Assembly: GCA_022747635.1 (NCBI GenBank)
Contig: JAKTNV010000014.1
Location: 5,842,001 to 5,906,000 of the forward strand
DNA length: 64,000 bases
Direction of reading: 5' to 3'
Source of the DNA: Hetaerina americana
Taxonomy: Eukaryota; Arthropoda; Insecta; Odonata; Calopterygidae
Numbering within the stretch: the stretch's first letter is position 1; every line of letters begins with the position of its first letter. Below, piece by piece: positions 1 through 10,740 of this stretch. The translations under genes and the position numbers were made by a program. Under the pieces are notes generated by a model, which saw only the letters and a program-made list of their open reading frames with translations, did not search any database and was not told where the DNA came from.

Positions 1-28
1 GTGGAAGTATACGTACGTATACTTCCAC
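1..28. repeat. Perfect 28-bp palindrome at window edge
   Basis: The first 28 bases equal their own reverse complement, with two 14-base arms, no spacer and the centre at acgt|acgt. It may be the visible end of a longer inverted repeat cut by the window boundary. A 10-base direct repeat (cgtgagaacg) follows at 28-37 and 49-58. No gene or known element end is recognised here. Confidence 0.9.
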
Positions 29-58
29 GTGAGAACGTTTCCTCTCGGCGTGAGAACG

Positions 59-1581
59 CCATGTGCCCGCTACCGGCTGATCGTCCCGCGGATTTAATGT
101 GGATTGCAAATCGTATTAATCCATCCGTCCACTGTCCTCTTTTGAAACTGGGGACTCCGTCAGAGCGAGCTGCGCTCCGCATACATACATGAATCAGAGC
201 GGGGGAGGAGTGACCCTATCCCGGCACACACGCAAACAAACACGAGGAAGCATCGGATCCCTTCGCCAAGAGAAGAGACGAAGTGGGCGGCGAGGCGGGA
301 GACAGAGAGAGAGATATGTTAAAATCCCATGAAAATATCCAAAGACAAGGAGGCATGTGCAGTCACGATCCGAGGGGTAGGGGGGTGGATGAGACAGGAC
401 TGCTGGGGCATCATGTCCCCTTCATTCTCCTCCCCCTCACCGTCATTGCAAATTTAAAGTTCGACCATTCTTCCTCAGACCCCCTATTCTTCAAAGCGTT
501 CAACTCTACCCCAACTCGCGCCATACAACGCTTCACCTTGGCCAATAAATCCTGCCCATCCACCATTCCATACGTTCCGCTGTCCCAAGCGTCCTAAACG
601 CGCATAAATACGAATCAAGACCAACTCGTCTCCCCCGGCCCTCCCCCAATGCTCTCTCCCCCGAAACGACATCCAATCCCTGCCCTAGTCAGCCTTTTGT
701 TCGCGACGTATTGGGATATGTTGTAGAGGATGGGGTCAAGCAGCGTATGGGGAAGGGTTGGTGGTTCCAGGATTAGATTGAAGGGCAAAATAGGAGAGAT
801 GGATGCACGTACGCGAGTGGGGGGAAATGCGGGGGATAGACGGGCTGGACAAATCCACCGTGTGGTGAAACGTCAAGAGTCACCCGGTTACCCCTGATGG
901 TGGGGAGGGGGAGAAAGGAGATTGAGGGTAATGGTGGAGGGTGGGGGGGTGGATGAAGGGCAGTGCGTCCGATCTGATCTGCCCGTCGCCCCGCAATCCC
1001 TCCCTCCCTCCCTTTGTATCGCCCCCCCTGAGGGGAAACAATGTACGGTTTCTGCGGAGTCTACTGAAATTTTTGCATTCACGGCGGGTGCGCTAGTTTT
1101 CGATACGGTGAACCCTCGCCGGGGGCGCTTCATTCTTGACTCTTGGCGATGGAATCCATCCATGACGAAGGAACAACCTAAATACCTAACCCTAATAAAT
1201 GAAAATAATCAAAAGCGAGATCCGTGGAATGCAATAATAGAAATTCATATCCTTTCAGTCTCCCACGTTCTTCCTAGAGTGATCTCCTATATCTAAAAAA
1301 CCTTTAAAATTTAACCCATACCTTTTCCCTCACATGGTTCCTTCATCTCCCGATTTTTCTTTCTCATTTCCATCATAAAAAGCGGCAATACAACAAGATT
1401 ACATTTTTATCTCTGATGCAAGTTGAATGAAAGAGGAATGGGCTGATCCCGGTACCGCCTCGAGGAATTGTAATTTGTTTTACACTTTTGTTTTATTTTT
1501 AAAGAGGACCAACGACCGAGGTGCACATCGCACCATGAACTTTGATTAAAAATTCTCACAAGAGAACGATATATACCTTTT
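59..1581. other. No gene seen; GC-rich then AT-rich DNA
   Basis: To about 1160 the DNA is GC-rich with strand-biased runs (ggggagg, cctccc) and CpGs. Beyond that it turns AT-rich. Open frames here (for example 283-597 and 922-1296, plus strand) are low in complexity, lack recognisable domains and overlap equally open frames on the other strand. I see nothing that supports a gene. Confidence 0.5.
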
Positions 1582-1665
1582 CCAAATTCAAAGAACTGCG
1601 GGAGGTGCCTCGAGAGTTGCTTTAAACGATTCGTCCGCTAATTCGGATGAAACTGAAGAAATCTC
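1582..1665 (+). repeat. Dispersed repeat unit R, copy 1
   Basis: This segment carries aactgcgggag followed by gcc and cga-type bases, then tttaaacg and tccgc. Two other places share the same order of blocks: 10370-10430 and 36009-36080. Directly after it lies a tRNA-like SINE head, as also happens downstream of the 36-kb copy. It is probably part of a short interspersed composite repeat rather than a gene. Confidence 0.6.
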
Positions 1666-1763
1666 ACCGAGTTAAAATCAATCTTAATCAGGACTCGAAC
1701 CTCTTACTCGAGGGGTAAGATCTCATTCCTTTGAAACCCCTAGAAACTTCACAGGGTGAGAGG

Positions 1764-1870
1764 GCGTCTTGGTAACTTATTTGGTCAAAGTACTCGGTTT
1801 GTAATCAAAGGACCAGGGCTCGAGCCCCGGTCAAGGTTAGCGTTTTTTACACTTTGAGATTCCTGTATTA
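1764..1870 (+). mobile_element. tRNA-derived SINE head, family A, copy 1
   Basis: A tRNA-like stretch has a box A-like segment (taacttatttggtcaaag) and a box B-like segment (gggctcgagcccc) about 35 bases apart, which suits an internal RNA polymerase III promoter. It is followed by ttttttacactttgagatt. A second copy at 37102-37205 shares the same order and nearly the same downstream bases. The flanks do not form a convincing acceptor stem, so I call it a SINE head and not a working tRNA gene. Confidence 0.6.
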
Positions 1871-1875
1871 AAAAC

Positions 1876-1945
1876 TACCCAGTTCGAATTCACGATCTTC
1901 AGGACAGCTAGCGAGAACGCTGTCCACAGCCAATTGATTCTGACA
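1876..1945 (-). mobile_element. tRNA-like SINE head, family B, copy 1
   Basis: On the minus strand this resembles a tRNA-derived promoter: a ggctgtggacagcg segment, gttctcgc, then a box B-like aattcgaac. It aligns with 54281-54345 over roughly 60 bases (tcgaat, gatctt, agg, gcgagaacgc, gtccac). It abuts SINE family A copy 1 in the opposite orientation, so two elements are nested or joined here. Confidence 0.5.
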
Positions 1946-4492
1946 TTACGCCACAAATAAAGTCTAACAGTTAACTACAACCTTCTTTTATGGTAAAAAT
2001 GAATATTTCTCAGTCCGAGCACTCGCCAATTACTTTTTCAATTAGTTTAACAACAAAAACCTTTTTCAAATGTCATCGTGATGTTTTTGGCAAACAGAAT
2101 TTTAAATAAATCCATCTACATGTAAATTTGAGAATCCAATTATTTTTTCGCTAGCAAAGAATCCTTCAAAAACAAGGAAAATCCTACGGCATTACTGCAG
2201 TCAATTTTTCCAATAGAGCGCGAGAGAGAAAGAGATGGGAAATGATCAAAAATTTTAGAATCATTCAAAGTAGTTGTTTTTTTTAAATAAAAATTGGATT
2301 GCATATGGCTTCGAGATCCATTACTGCACGCTGAATGTACTCACTGGTGTCTCCTTTGCATATCTACATTTCGGCAAACTTGACAAACTCATAGAAGAAC
2401 TTCCCTGCTTGAAGATCTTATGTGTTCCAGAGTGCTTTAATAGAATAAGACGGCAGACGTGGAGGGGGGGGGGGGAAGGAGACAAGCTACCTCCGTGTAG
2501 TTTGGGGATGCTTGCGCTTCCATTTGAAGTCATCTACGCATAGAATATGGGGCCGATTCGTTTTATATTCATCACCGTAAAGCAAAGAGCTCTTTCGATA
2601 ATATTTATAGTATATTCGAACACGACTCGTCGATAGTCATTTCGTGACTCTCATCTCAATGAAACACAGGCATGCACCCCGTTCGAGTTTAAAATAATAT
2701 TTCCTTTTTCATTGAATCCAATGCTTTCAGAGCGGATGAGACCTCTTTGAAAAGCACGACAATGAACAAAGCTATGATCTAGTCATGAATATGCGAGATT
2801 AATACACCAGCCGGAATTATATGACTGGGATTAAAGTATGTACCTACCGTCTTCTCTACAGACAAAATCGCAAGCCAAATTTCCGGCGTGATAAGTGAGG
2901 GAAGGAGTCAATAGTACAACGGAGTGGAATTGTGCATCCGAGGCAGTGTCGTCCAAGGATTTACAGGAACGTACATGCACAGTGCCCAGAAAGTTTAGTG
3001 ATTGACAGATGGAGGAAGAATTACTCAAGACGTAGCTTGTTCGAGAGTGAATCGTTAGATGCCGTGGTTGGTTCACGGATTTTCCATTCTAAGAGGCCAG
3101 GATCGAGGCCAAGAGGTGGCGGAATCCTTTTCCTAATGGTCAAGCGAGAAGACTGACGAAGATTAAAAGAAAGTTGTGGAGGTAAGGAATTGGTGACGGG
3201 AAAAACAAAAAAAATGGGAGAAGGAAATACTGAGAAGTAGTCAGAAGTTGAAGTACAACATAAAGGAGAGGATTAAAATTCTCGCCTCTTGCCCCATCTC
3301 CAACATTCCGCGGAAAGCGGGGTAGAGGGAGAGGAATAGTTTTTAATTCATTGGACTCTGGAGTGACTTTACACTATGCCTTATTGAGATCCGTAAAGTA
3401 CTCCATATGCGTGGAATTTTACTGTTAGGAATCTTTTACTAATCAACCTCTTGTTCCCTCCTCTTCTCATTTTACCAATTAATACATGGTTAATATGAAC
3501 TCCTAGATCTGAAACATGGTCTTGGAGGCAAGAGGATGAGCGTGGACTGGAGGCTTTTGAGATCTGGGTTCGGGGAGGGATGGCGAAAGTAAGTTGGGCT
3601 GAGAACGAGACAAAAGATGAAGTTTAAAATATGGCGGCCGAAGAGATAATGCCGCTCGGAGAAATCCGAAGGGGATGGAAAAAATATTGAACATGGAATG
3701 TTGACAATGCCTCGATAAAATGGAGAATATCAAGTTAAGTGGTGCCCAGGAAGGAAGAAATAAGGATTTTAAGAGAGCATTAAGTATGAAGTTGAAGATA
3801 CGGAGGAACTTCGAAAGGAAATAATGAAGGGCACCAGCACAGGGAGGTCATGCGATACGCAGAAGATAATAGTCGTTAAGGACCGTCCAAACCCCACCTT
3901 TAAGAGGTAAAATATCTCGAATGAATGGCCATCCCCTCGTTAATTGAACATGCCGCGGATGACTATGACGGATAGCATAGCTTCCGTTTCATTGAGGTTC
4001 ACCTCGTGCTTTCCGCTAAAACTAGGCTAATGGCGACGCGAGAGGTCTCCCCATGCCTCCTAATACTAATCAATAGTCCATTCAAGTTCCATATACGATA
4101 CGAGCAGAGACAAGCTTCCATTATACAAGTATCTACAACACCCTGTTCACACGCTAGAATCAAGCTTGGTGTTTTGTCATGTAGCATCATTAGTAGTCAT
4201 TAGAGTGCTGGTTTGTTGCAACTCACCACCTCAATTTGGACTTGATTTTTTTTAAAAGTTTTCCTTACCTTCACACATCCCCACCTTAATCGATATCACC
4301 TTTCCTTGGAAATGTGGTGTTCACAATTTTATAACCTTTGGTTCGTAAGAGTTTTTGCTTTTGCGTGGGGATAATAAATTCTCTCCCTCTTCACTAATCA
4401 CTATTACGTTATAAATTATCCATTAAATCATAGAAGCTCCTGCCTATCCCACTTAAAAATATGATATGGTTGATATGGGATCCTCATGGAGT
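1946..4492. other. No gene seen; AT-rich intergenic DNA
   Basis: The interval is AT-rich with a run of 12 G at 2464-2475. Scattered open frames of 60-90 codons occur on both strands without domains, and I found no RNA gene or mobile element. Confidence 0.5.
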
Positions 4493-5180
4493 TGGACTGA
4501 TAACTGAATTAGATCACGTGTAGCGTAGAGGAGCTAGATTTGTAAAACGTTGCCATGGTAGACTGAGTTCGACGTTAAAATTATTAGAGGAGCTATGTTT
4601 GGAATCACTCATGGTACGAAGGTTAAATTACACATATTAAATCTTTTGCATAAATTAGAAGGAAGTCTTTTTAGAGATGATGTTGAAAATGAACGATTAT
4701 TATTAGTTGAAATTAAATGAAATATTCTACTTTGTAATTCCACACACTTACTTTAAAAAACACGACCCAGGTTTCGACGTTGAACGTCATCATCGGCCGA
4801 TGATGACGTTCAACGTCGAAACCTGGGTCGTGTTTTTTAAATTAAGTGTGTGGAATAACAAAGTAAATTATTTCATTTCAATATGTTGTGCAAATTTCAT
4901 AAAGTTACGCCAGGGACGACAAATTTCAAAAGAGTATTATTACCACCGTCGTACTAGGTTAGGAGAGATCAGGTAAATAAAATTAGAGAGATATAGCGTA
5001 TAACTGATAAATTTAGGATTTCACTTTTCCCACGAACGATTAGGGATCAGAACAATGTTGTCTACTCGCGTATGGGGGAAATTTTCGTGTATTTTGTGTT
5101 AAAAGCAGCCTCGTGTGTAATCACCCCCTGCCACGCATACTAGCGGTGGCTTACATGGTACCATGTATGTATGTAAATAC
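4493..5180 (+). mobile_element. Jockey/CR1-like LINE, 5'-truncated 3' end, interrupted
   Basis: This copy encodes decayed C-terminal sequence of a non-LTR reverse transcriptase ORF. The recurring blocks gcgtagaggagctag, gtactaggttaggagagatca and accccctgcca are all present in the order seen in the other copies. The final block reads in one frame as a peptide resembling NHPLPxTLAVA, shared with the other copies. The element is 5'-truncated and interrupted at 4706-4934 by a fold-back insertion flanked by 8-bp duplications. It is not functional. Confidence 0.8.
4706..4934. mobile_element. 229-bp fold-back element with 8-bp target duplication
   Basis: About 88-base inverted arms (4707-4883, centre between 4796 and 4797) are nearly identical, with zero spacer. 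tattatta flanks the insert at 4698-4705 and 4935-4942, and the LINE reads continuously once the insert is removed. Each arm contains gatgatgacg, then cgtcgaaacctgggtcgtg, which matches the pattern of the hammerhead-like core carried by Penelope-like elements. The right arm's downstream bases (gtgtggaat, acaaagta, ttcattt) also match 55351-55400. The element was evidently mobile or formed by inverted joining of two copies. Confidence 0.8.
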
Positions 5181-8100
5181 CTTGGATCCAAGGCGATGTT
5201 GGCGTTCCACATGCTTATCTGAAATAGAAGGAGCGCTCCAAGATTGATACGCACCCGGACACTATTTAGCGCTAAATTAAAACAGCCATTCAAAACACGA
5301 CTAAAATTGCCAATGCTTCAAAATCTTCTCTGGATTTCGCTCATTGAATCTAAGTGAACGTCATCGAATAGAGAAAAGTGACAAAGTCACCAACTTTACC
5401 CCCAGTCACTTGCCATTCATAAGGAACACGGCTACCATTTCAAAACAACGTCCCGCTTTCGAATCGAGCGAAGCGATTGGTGGGGAATGAATCGACGGAA
5501 ACCGTACATCTACCGAGGTTCAAAAAAACCTTCGCCGGCCTCCTCCACACGCATTACATCACTGCCTACTGTCAACACTACGAGAGGAAAAGTACTTACT
5601 TATCGCACGGCAAATCGCTGCTACTCATTTTACGAGGGTTGGATTCAGGAAACCCTCGATCAGAGGCCACGCGAGGACTCGGGAGTACCGCTCCTGGTCT
5701 TCGTTTCCCCCGCCTCACCCCTCCTCCCGACGAATGTCCCCGACGCCTTTTCTACCGGGAGGAGACACCCAATGATGGATCATTCCCGAAGACGCATAAA
5801 ACTTTCCATGCCTCCACGGGAATAGCAAGGAGAGGGAGGGTGGGGCGGTGAGCGGGATAACCCGGGAGGTGGGGACTACGTACTTGGGACGGGTTGAGCC
5901 GGGACACGCACGCGGGTCGACATTGTTGATTTGTGTGGGCAATGATCGCACGCGGGTGGAGCAGGGGTGATGAGGTGTGGGGTCGGGGGGAAGGGGACCA
6001 AAAAGTTAACGTTTCCCGACGGTGCACGGAACGTCGAAAAAGAAAAAGACAAATCCGGTGCCGTAAGTCATTCGGTCTATCTCGGAGACGAAAATATTGC
6101 GTCACGTGCATCGTGAGAGAGAGGGGTGGGTGGGAGGGAGTAGTAGTAAGTCACGGAGAAGTGGTGTTGGGGTGACATAAGGGGATGAATTGTTGCGGGG
6201 AGGGGTTTACCAGAGTTTCTGCACCTCCCGAAATTCGTCGGCTGAGCGGAAAACTTCAGAATAAATATTGTTGGTTCCTTAATCTGCAATATTTTTAATT
6301 CGTAAACTACGATTTGTTTACAGAGGGCTCAATCGGGAGCACAGACCCCTTTGCGGAATACTGCCTGAAAATTTATTGTCTTGAAAAACGTGCCGTGAAA
6401 TATGTTCGCCGTCAAAAAATTCGTGACCTCTTATCTTTGAATATAAAGTTGGTGATTTAATTTTATTTTCCCGTGAATACAAAGGAGAAGGGAGAAAAAT
6501 CTTTATTCCGCTAGCATATAACGTTTCAGAGGAAAGCCGCTTAAGAGCGGCTGACAAATTACTACGCGCTATTTTCGGACACTTTTGTGTGGAGTTCCGC
6601 TTGCTCCTCCCCGCTGTCACGCGTAATCACTCTTGCACGAGACTATCATGACTAAATAATATCACGGTCTTCATTCATGGACATCCCCGAAATTCTTTCA
6701 CTTTCTCCACCAAAGTCCACGGAAATAGGATACGCTTTGACACTGCATTTGCAAAATTATAATTCAGTAAGAACCCCATTGCAACATCATTTACGTCACA
6801 TTCACTCCATGAATTTCGATTTGAACAGGCGTAAAAGAAATCAAAATGGCATTAACATATGCATTTTATTCTGAAGTTCTATTATTATTCTATAACTCCT
6901 GATCCTGTCCGTTAGTATTCTTCTCCTGATCGGAGATATTTCGTCGTCAAAAACGAAATTCTGCACACTGAAATAATAAAGGCCACCTAAAACTAAACTA
7001 AAAATTACAAAATCTTTTGGGTAGATGATAGGAAGGCATTATTATTTTTCAATTTCCATCTTAAATGATACTTTCAACATTTCACCGCAGCGAAATCTTT
7101 CGTCGCACAAGAACACCTTTACTTTCACCCCGATGGCCGTCAACCGGGAAGACTACATCCATTAAACTTGGGAGGGGCAAAAAAACAAGGTCTTTTTGCA
7201 TGCACGGAGTTGAGTTAAAAGACTTGATCCCTCGTGAATCGGTGGAGACGGAACAATAAACGTCTTGGACGTCCTCCCTGGAAAGAGGGAAGGAAAGTGA
7301 GTTTCAGATGAGGTTGAGGGATGGGCGAATAAAAAGGGTTGCTGGTAAGCGGGGTAATACGGTGCGCACGGCCCCTCCTGTCTTTTCCTTTACCGTTTCC
7401 TTTTTACTCCACCGCTGTCCTCCTCCTCCAGGAAGAAAATCCCCACCGTCCCCCTCCCCCCATCGAGGAGGACGGAGGACGCATTCGTGCCCGACGGAGC
7501 GGAACAATTCAGATGCATGCTTTAAGAAAATATATCGCCTCTTTTTGCGGTCGCTTGGTAACCACTTTTGTTGATACGCGAGCAGATAGATACGTGGGGA
7601 GGGAAATAAATGGGAAGGAAATAAGATGAGGACGGAGTATTAACAAGGCTGCATAAATTCCTAGGGATTACCTCAATCCATCCTGAGAAAATATTTCTCG
7701 ACATCTTCATGGTGAAACAACGTTGTAATGTCCCACAATTTTTTCTTTAACTACTGCTGTTACTGCTTTAGACATTTACGTAATCTTTTGGCATTTTACA
7801 ATGTAGTTAGGGCAGTGTTAGGATTATGGGCATGAAGAGAAGATGGGTGGCACAGGGAAAATGGAAGTCGAGGAAGGAACGGAAAAATTAGTATGTGTTT
7901 GCTAATGCTCAAATAAAGGCCAAGTGATGGTGAACTGGACGGGGTGGGAACTTGAATGATAAGGAATCATTTATCAATGATAAGGAGTGAGTGATTACAA
8001 GATGCTCTAATTTTTTAAAGCCATACTCCTTGGGGCACGATAAAAGTTCGGTAGATTTTTGACAAAAATGTAACATCATAGGCTTCAAATCATAAGTTTC

Positions 8101-10369
8101 GCTGATCAATCTCCAAAAAAAAAATAACCCCCAATCGCACTTGAATCTCTTGGAACCTTCTCAATCATTATCAATTTTGAAATCACTGGCACAGATATGG
8201 CAAGATAGTATTTTACTTACTCGTATTTTCCAAAACTTTTTCGCCTGAATACAAAGCAATATTTAGCTTTGATAGGTCATGGCATTCTTTGAGGTTTCAG
8301 ACAAGCTCCGAGATTGCTTCACGAATTACCGGGAGAATAAACGTGGGATGATGGCCAATCATTTAGGTCATCTACGGGTTGACTTGATTATTTTATTATT
8401 ACCATAGAGGTCAAGAAAAGGCGCTTAGTTAAGGATATTAAAGAACTGAAAAGGATCGAGCACTTTAGAAAAACAATCCCGTTTCCAATCATCTGTTCCT
8501 TTGAATGCGTTAAATAAATACTTCCTATGTCATGAATGAAGGGGTAATCTCACGTACCAAATTTTCGAGCTGGGATTATAATTTTTTAAATACATGTACC
8601 TCAGAATTTTATACGTTTAGAATACGTTTTAGTAGTCCGTTAAATTTCAGAATGGGGAATATATGCATTTTAATATAAGAGAAATACGTGATTTATAATC
8701 CATAAGGATATTACATTGTAGTGTTGTCATCAATGGTTACTTTTATGCATTTCTCCTTTTAAAATACGACACGCGCAAGGCTGAATATTTCTTCAGCCAT
8801 ATAAACACTTTAAACCGCATATGTGCTTCCGCTCTTTGCTAAGTATGATGAATCGTGAACAATGTTTGGGGTGACGGTACATTGGCAAATATTCCCACCC
8901 GATTTCCAGCAGAGCATGAAGGCAAAATAAGCAGATTTATTACGTGCATCTTAGACAACATTGACTCGAACGAAATAAGGTCCCGTATATTAATCATAAG
9001 TAGGTTAACTGCGAAATTGCAAGATGCTTGTTTGCCAACAAACCATTTATACTGCATACTAAAGCATGAATGTGTAATATGATTCCATCAACTCAAATTT
9101 AATTGGGGCCAACGACTTTTTGAAGCTTTTCAAACTTTGGTAAAATCGTTGCACGTTCCATGAACTATAATTAAGTTAAATATATAAAACGATATTTCAG
9201 TGAAGCCATCTTAATTATCATTAAAAATGGAAAAAAGGAGCTTATGAAATCGGCTTCTTTTGCATCGAAACATCGACACACATTTCATCATTTAAATTAT
9301 TTACGACGAAGCCGTGACTTGCGACGCAGCGGCAACGAACCCATCACGCGGGCAAATATTTACACGACCGGCGAAATATGAGAATTAGCTATTACGCATC
9401 GCGCTCGCTATCTCGCTGAGGAAGAGTAAGATGCTATCAGGGCAAAACCGCCTACTTTATTAGGTTCCCTCCCGCTAATGCCCACAACCTCCCACCCTCG
9501 CGGGGACCCGGCACGTCTTCCAGACGATTGCGTGTGCGTCCTTTTTAAAGAAAGACTTTTAAAAGAGTCCGTGCGCAGCGGCAGCGCAAAGGGAGGGCGG
9601 GAATGGAGAGGGGGGATTGGTGGTAGGGAGTGGTAAAGGGACGTGATAAGAAACGGCCGTCTCGGTCTCCAACCCGTATTTCCCTCCTTATTTCCTGCCG
9701 CTTTGAAACCTCCCAAGTTCTCCCTCTTCATCTCTCTCTCCCACCTCCATTTAGCTCGGGGGTAGGTACTTATCCAGCCGTCTTCAACGTTTCTGCATCT
9801 GCACAAGAGATAAAGCGAGCCGTGCTCAGAGCCCACGAGACGTTTTACTTCCCCCCGGCCCCCGCCACTTCATCCGCCTCCTCCCTTTATCCTCTCCTAT
9901 TCATTGTCGACTCGTCTGTCCCTCTCTCTCTCAGCTCCTGTCGAGGGCCAAGACAGCTCTCTCCTCCTAACATTTCTTTCCCACTTTAATTCCGCGTTTA
10001 ACCACTTAATGCGACATTTTAGAAAAGAACACGTTCAAAGTGCCACCGCAAAAAGAAACGCTTCGTGACCGCGTTTTCAATGGAACCTCGTCAACGTTTT
10101 ATTTTTATTAATTTCCCTAGTCAATGTCAACAAGTCTCGGGGAATGTGAATATTTACTTAAATTTTACAAATCTTTCGAATGACCCCTTCTATTGTTCAA
10201 ATGTGTCCTTTTTAAAGTTGCGTGTCGTAGAGCACTGTGGTTAATCGACTATACAGAATTGACAGAAGTTACAAGGCAAAAAGGAAAAGTTTGAAGGTGG
10301 CCATTACCATGTCTCGCATATAATCTCAAGGTGATTAAACAAGCTGCGATGAGAAAATTATATCCGGAT
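5181..10369. other. No gene seen; GC-rich blocks in AT-rich DNA
   Basis: Three GC-rich, purine/pyrimidine-biased blocks stand out at about 5470-6190, 7260-7520 and 9400-9990. Between them the DNA is AT-rich. Open frames in the blocks (for example 9408-9836 minus and 5752-6111 minus) are rich in R, P and S, and overlap frames on both strands. I found no domain, RNA gene or clear repeat element. Confidence 0.5.
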
Positions 10370-10430
10370 ACCTAGAACTGCGGGAGACGCCGCGAGTGTT
10401 ACTTTATCGGGAGACAAACTCTGATGTGCA
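10370..10430 (+). repeat. Dispersed repeat unit R, copy 3
   Basis: agaactgcgggagacgccgc followed by gagtgttacttta matches copies at 1582-1665 and 36009-36080. No clear tRNA-like head is seen downstream of this copy. Confidence 0.55.
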
Positions 10431-10607
10431 TCGAAAACGCAAGGATCTCGGATACTTTTGATTGATCCTAGAAACTTGCGGGCATACGATAGAGGAACGA
10501 ACTCATGACCCTAAAGATATGATATGGAGTTGCAACTAGGCAAAATGGAAACTCACCCAGTGATTCATTTTTAAGTATTTCATAAAATGACATTCTTTTA
10601 GTTTTAC

Positions 10608-10740
10608 TTAGTACCTTGCGAGCCACCACTAGGGTGTGTGGCAGGGGGTGATTACACACCAGACTATTCTCGACACAAAACACCCTTTTCCCTCCAAACG
10701 CAGTCGGATAAACATTATTTTATCCAGAACCCTTATCGAC
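10608..10740 (-). mobile_element. LINE 3' end fragment
   Basis: The minus strand carries the family's terminal block (caccccctgccacacaccct, then a tggctcgcaagg-type end) preceded by remnants around the ccgac block. It is a short 5'-truncated copy of the Jockey/CR1-like family and retains only the last about 130 bases. Confidence 0.8.

Noticed and set aside
1175..1200. Telomere-like cctaa repeats
   Set aside because: Only two or three imperfect units, not a tandem array.
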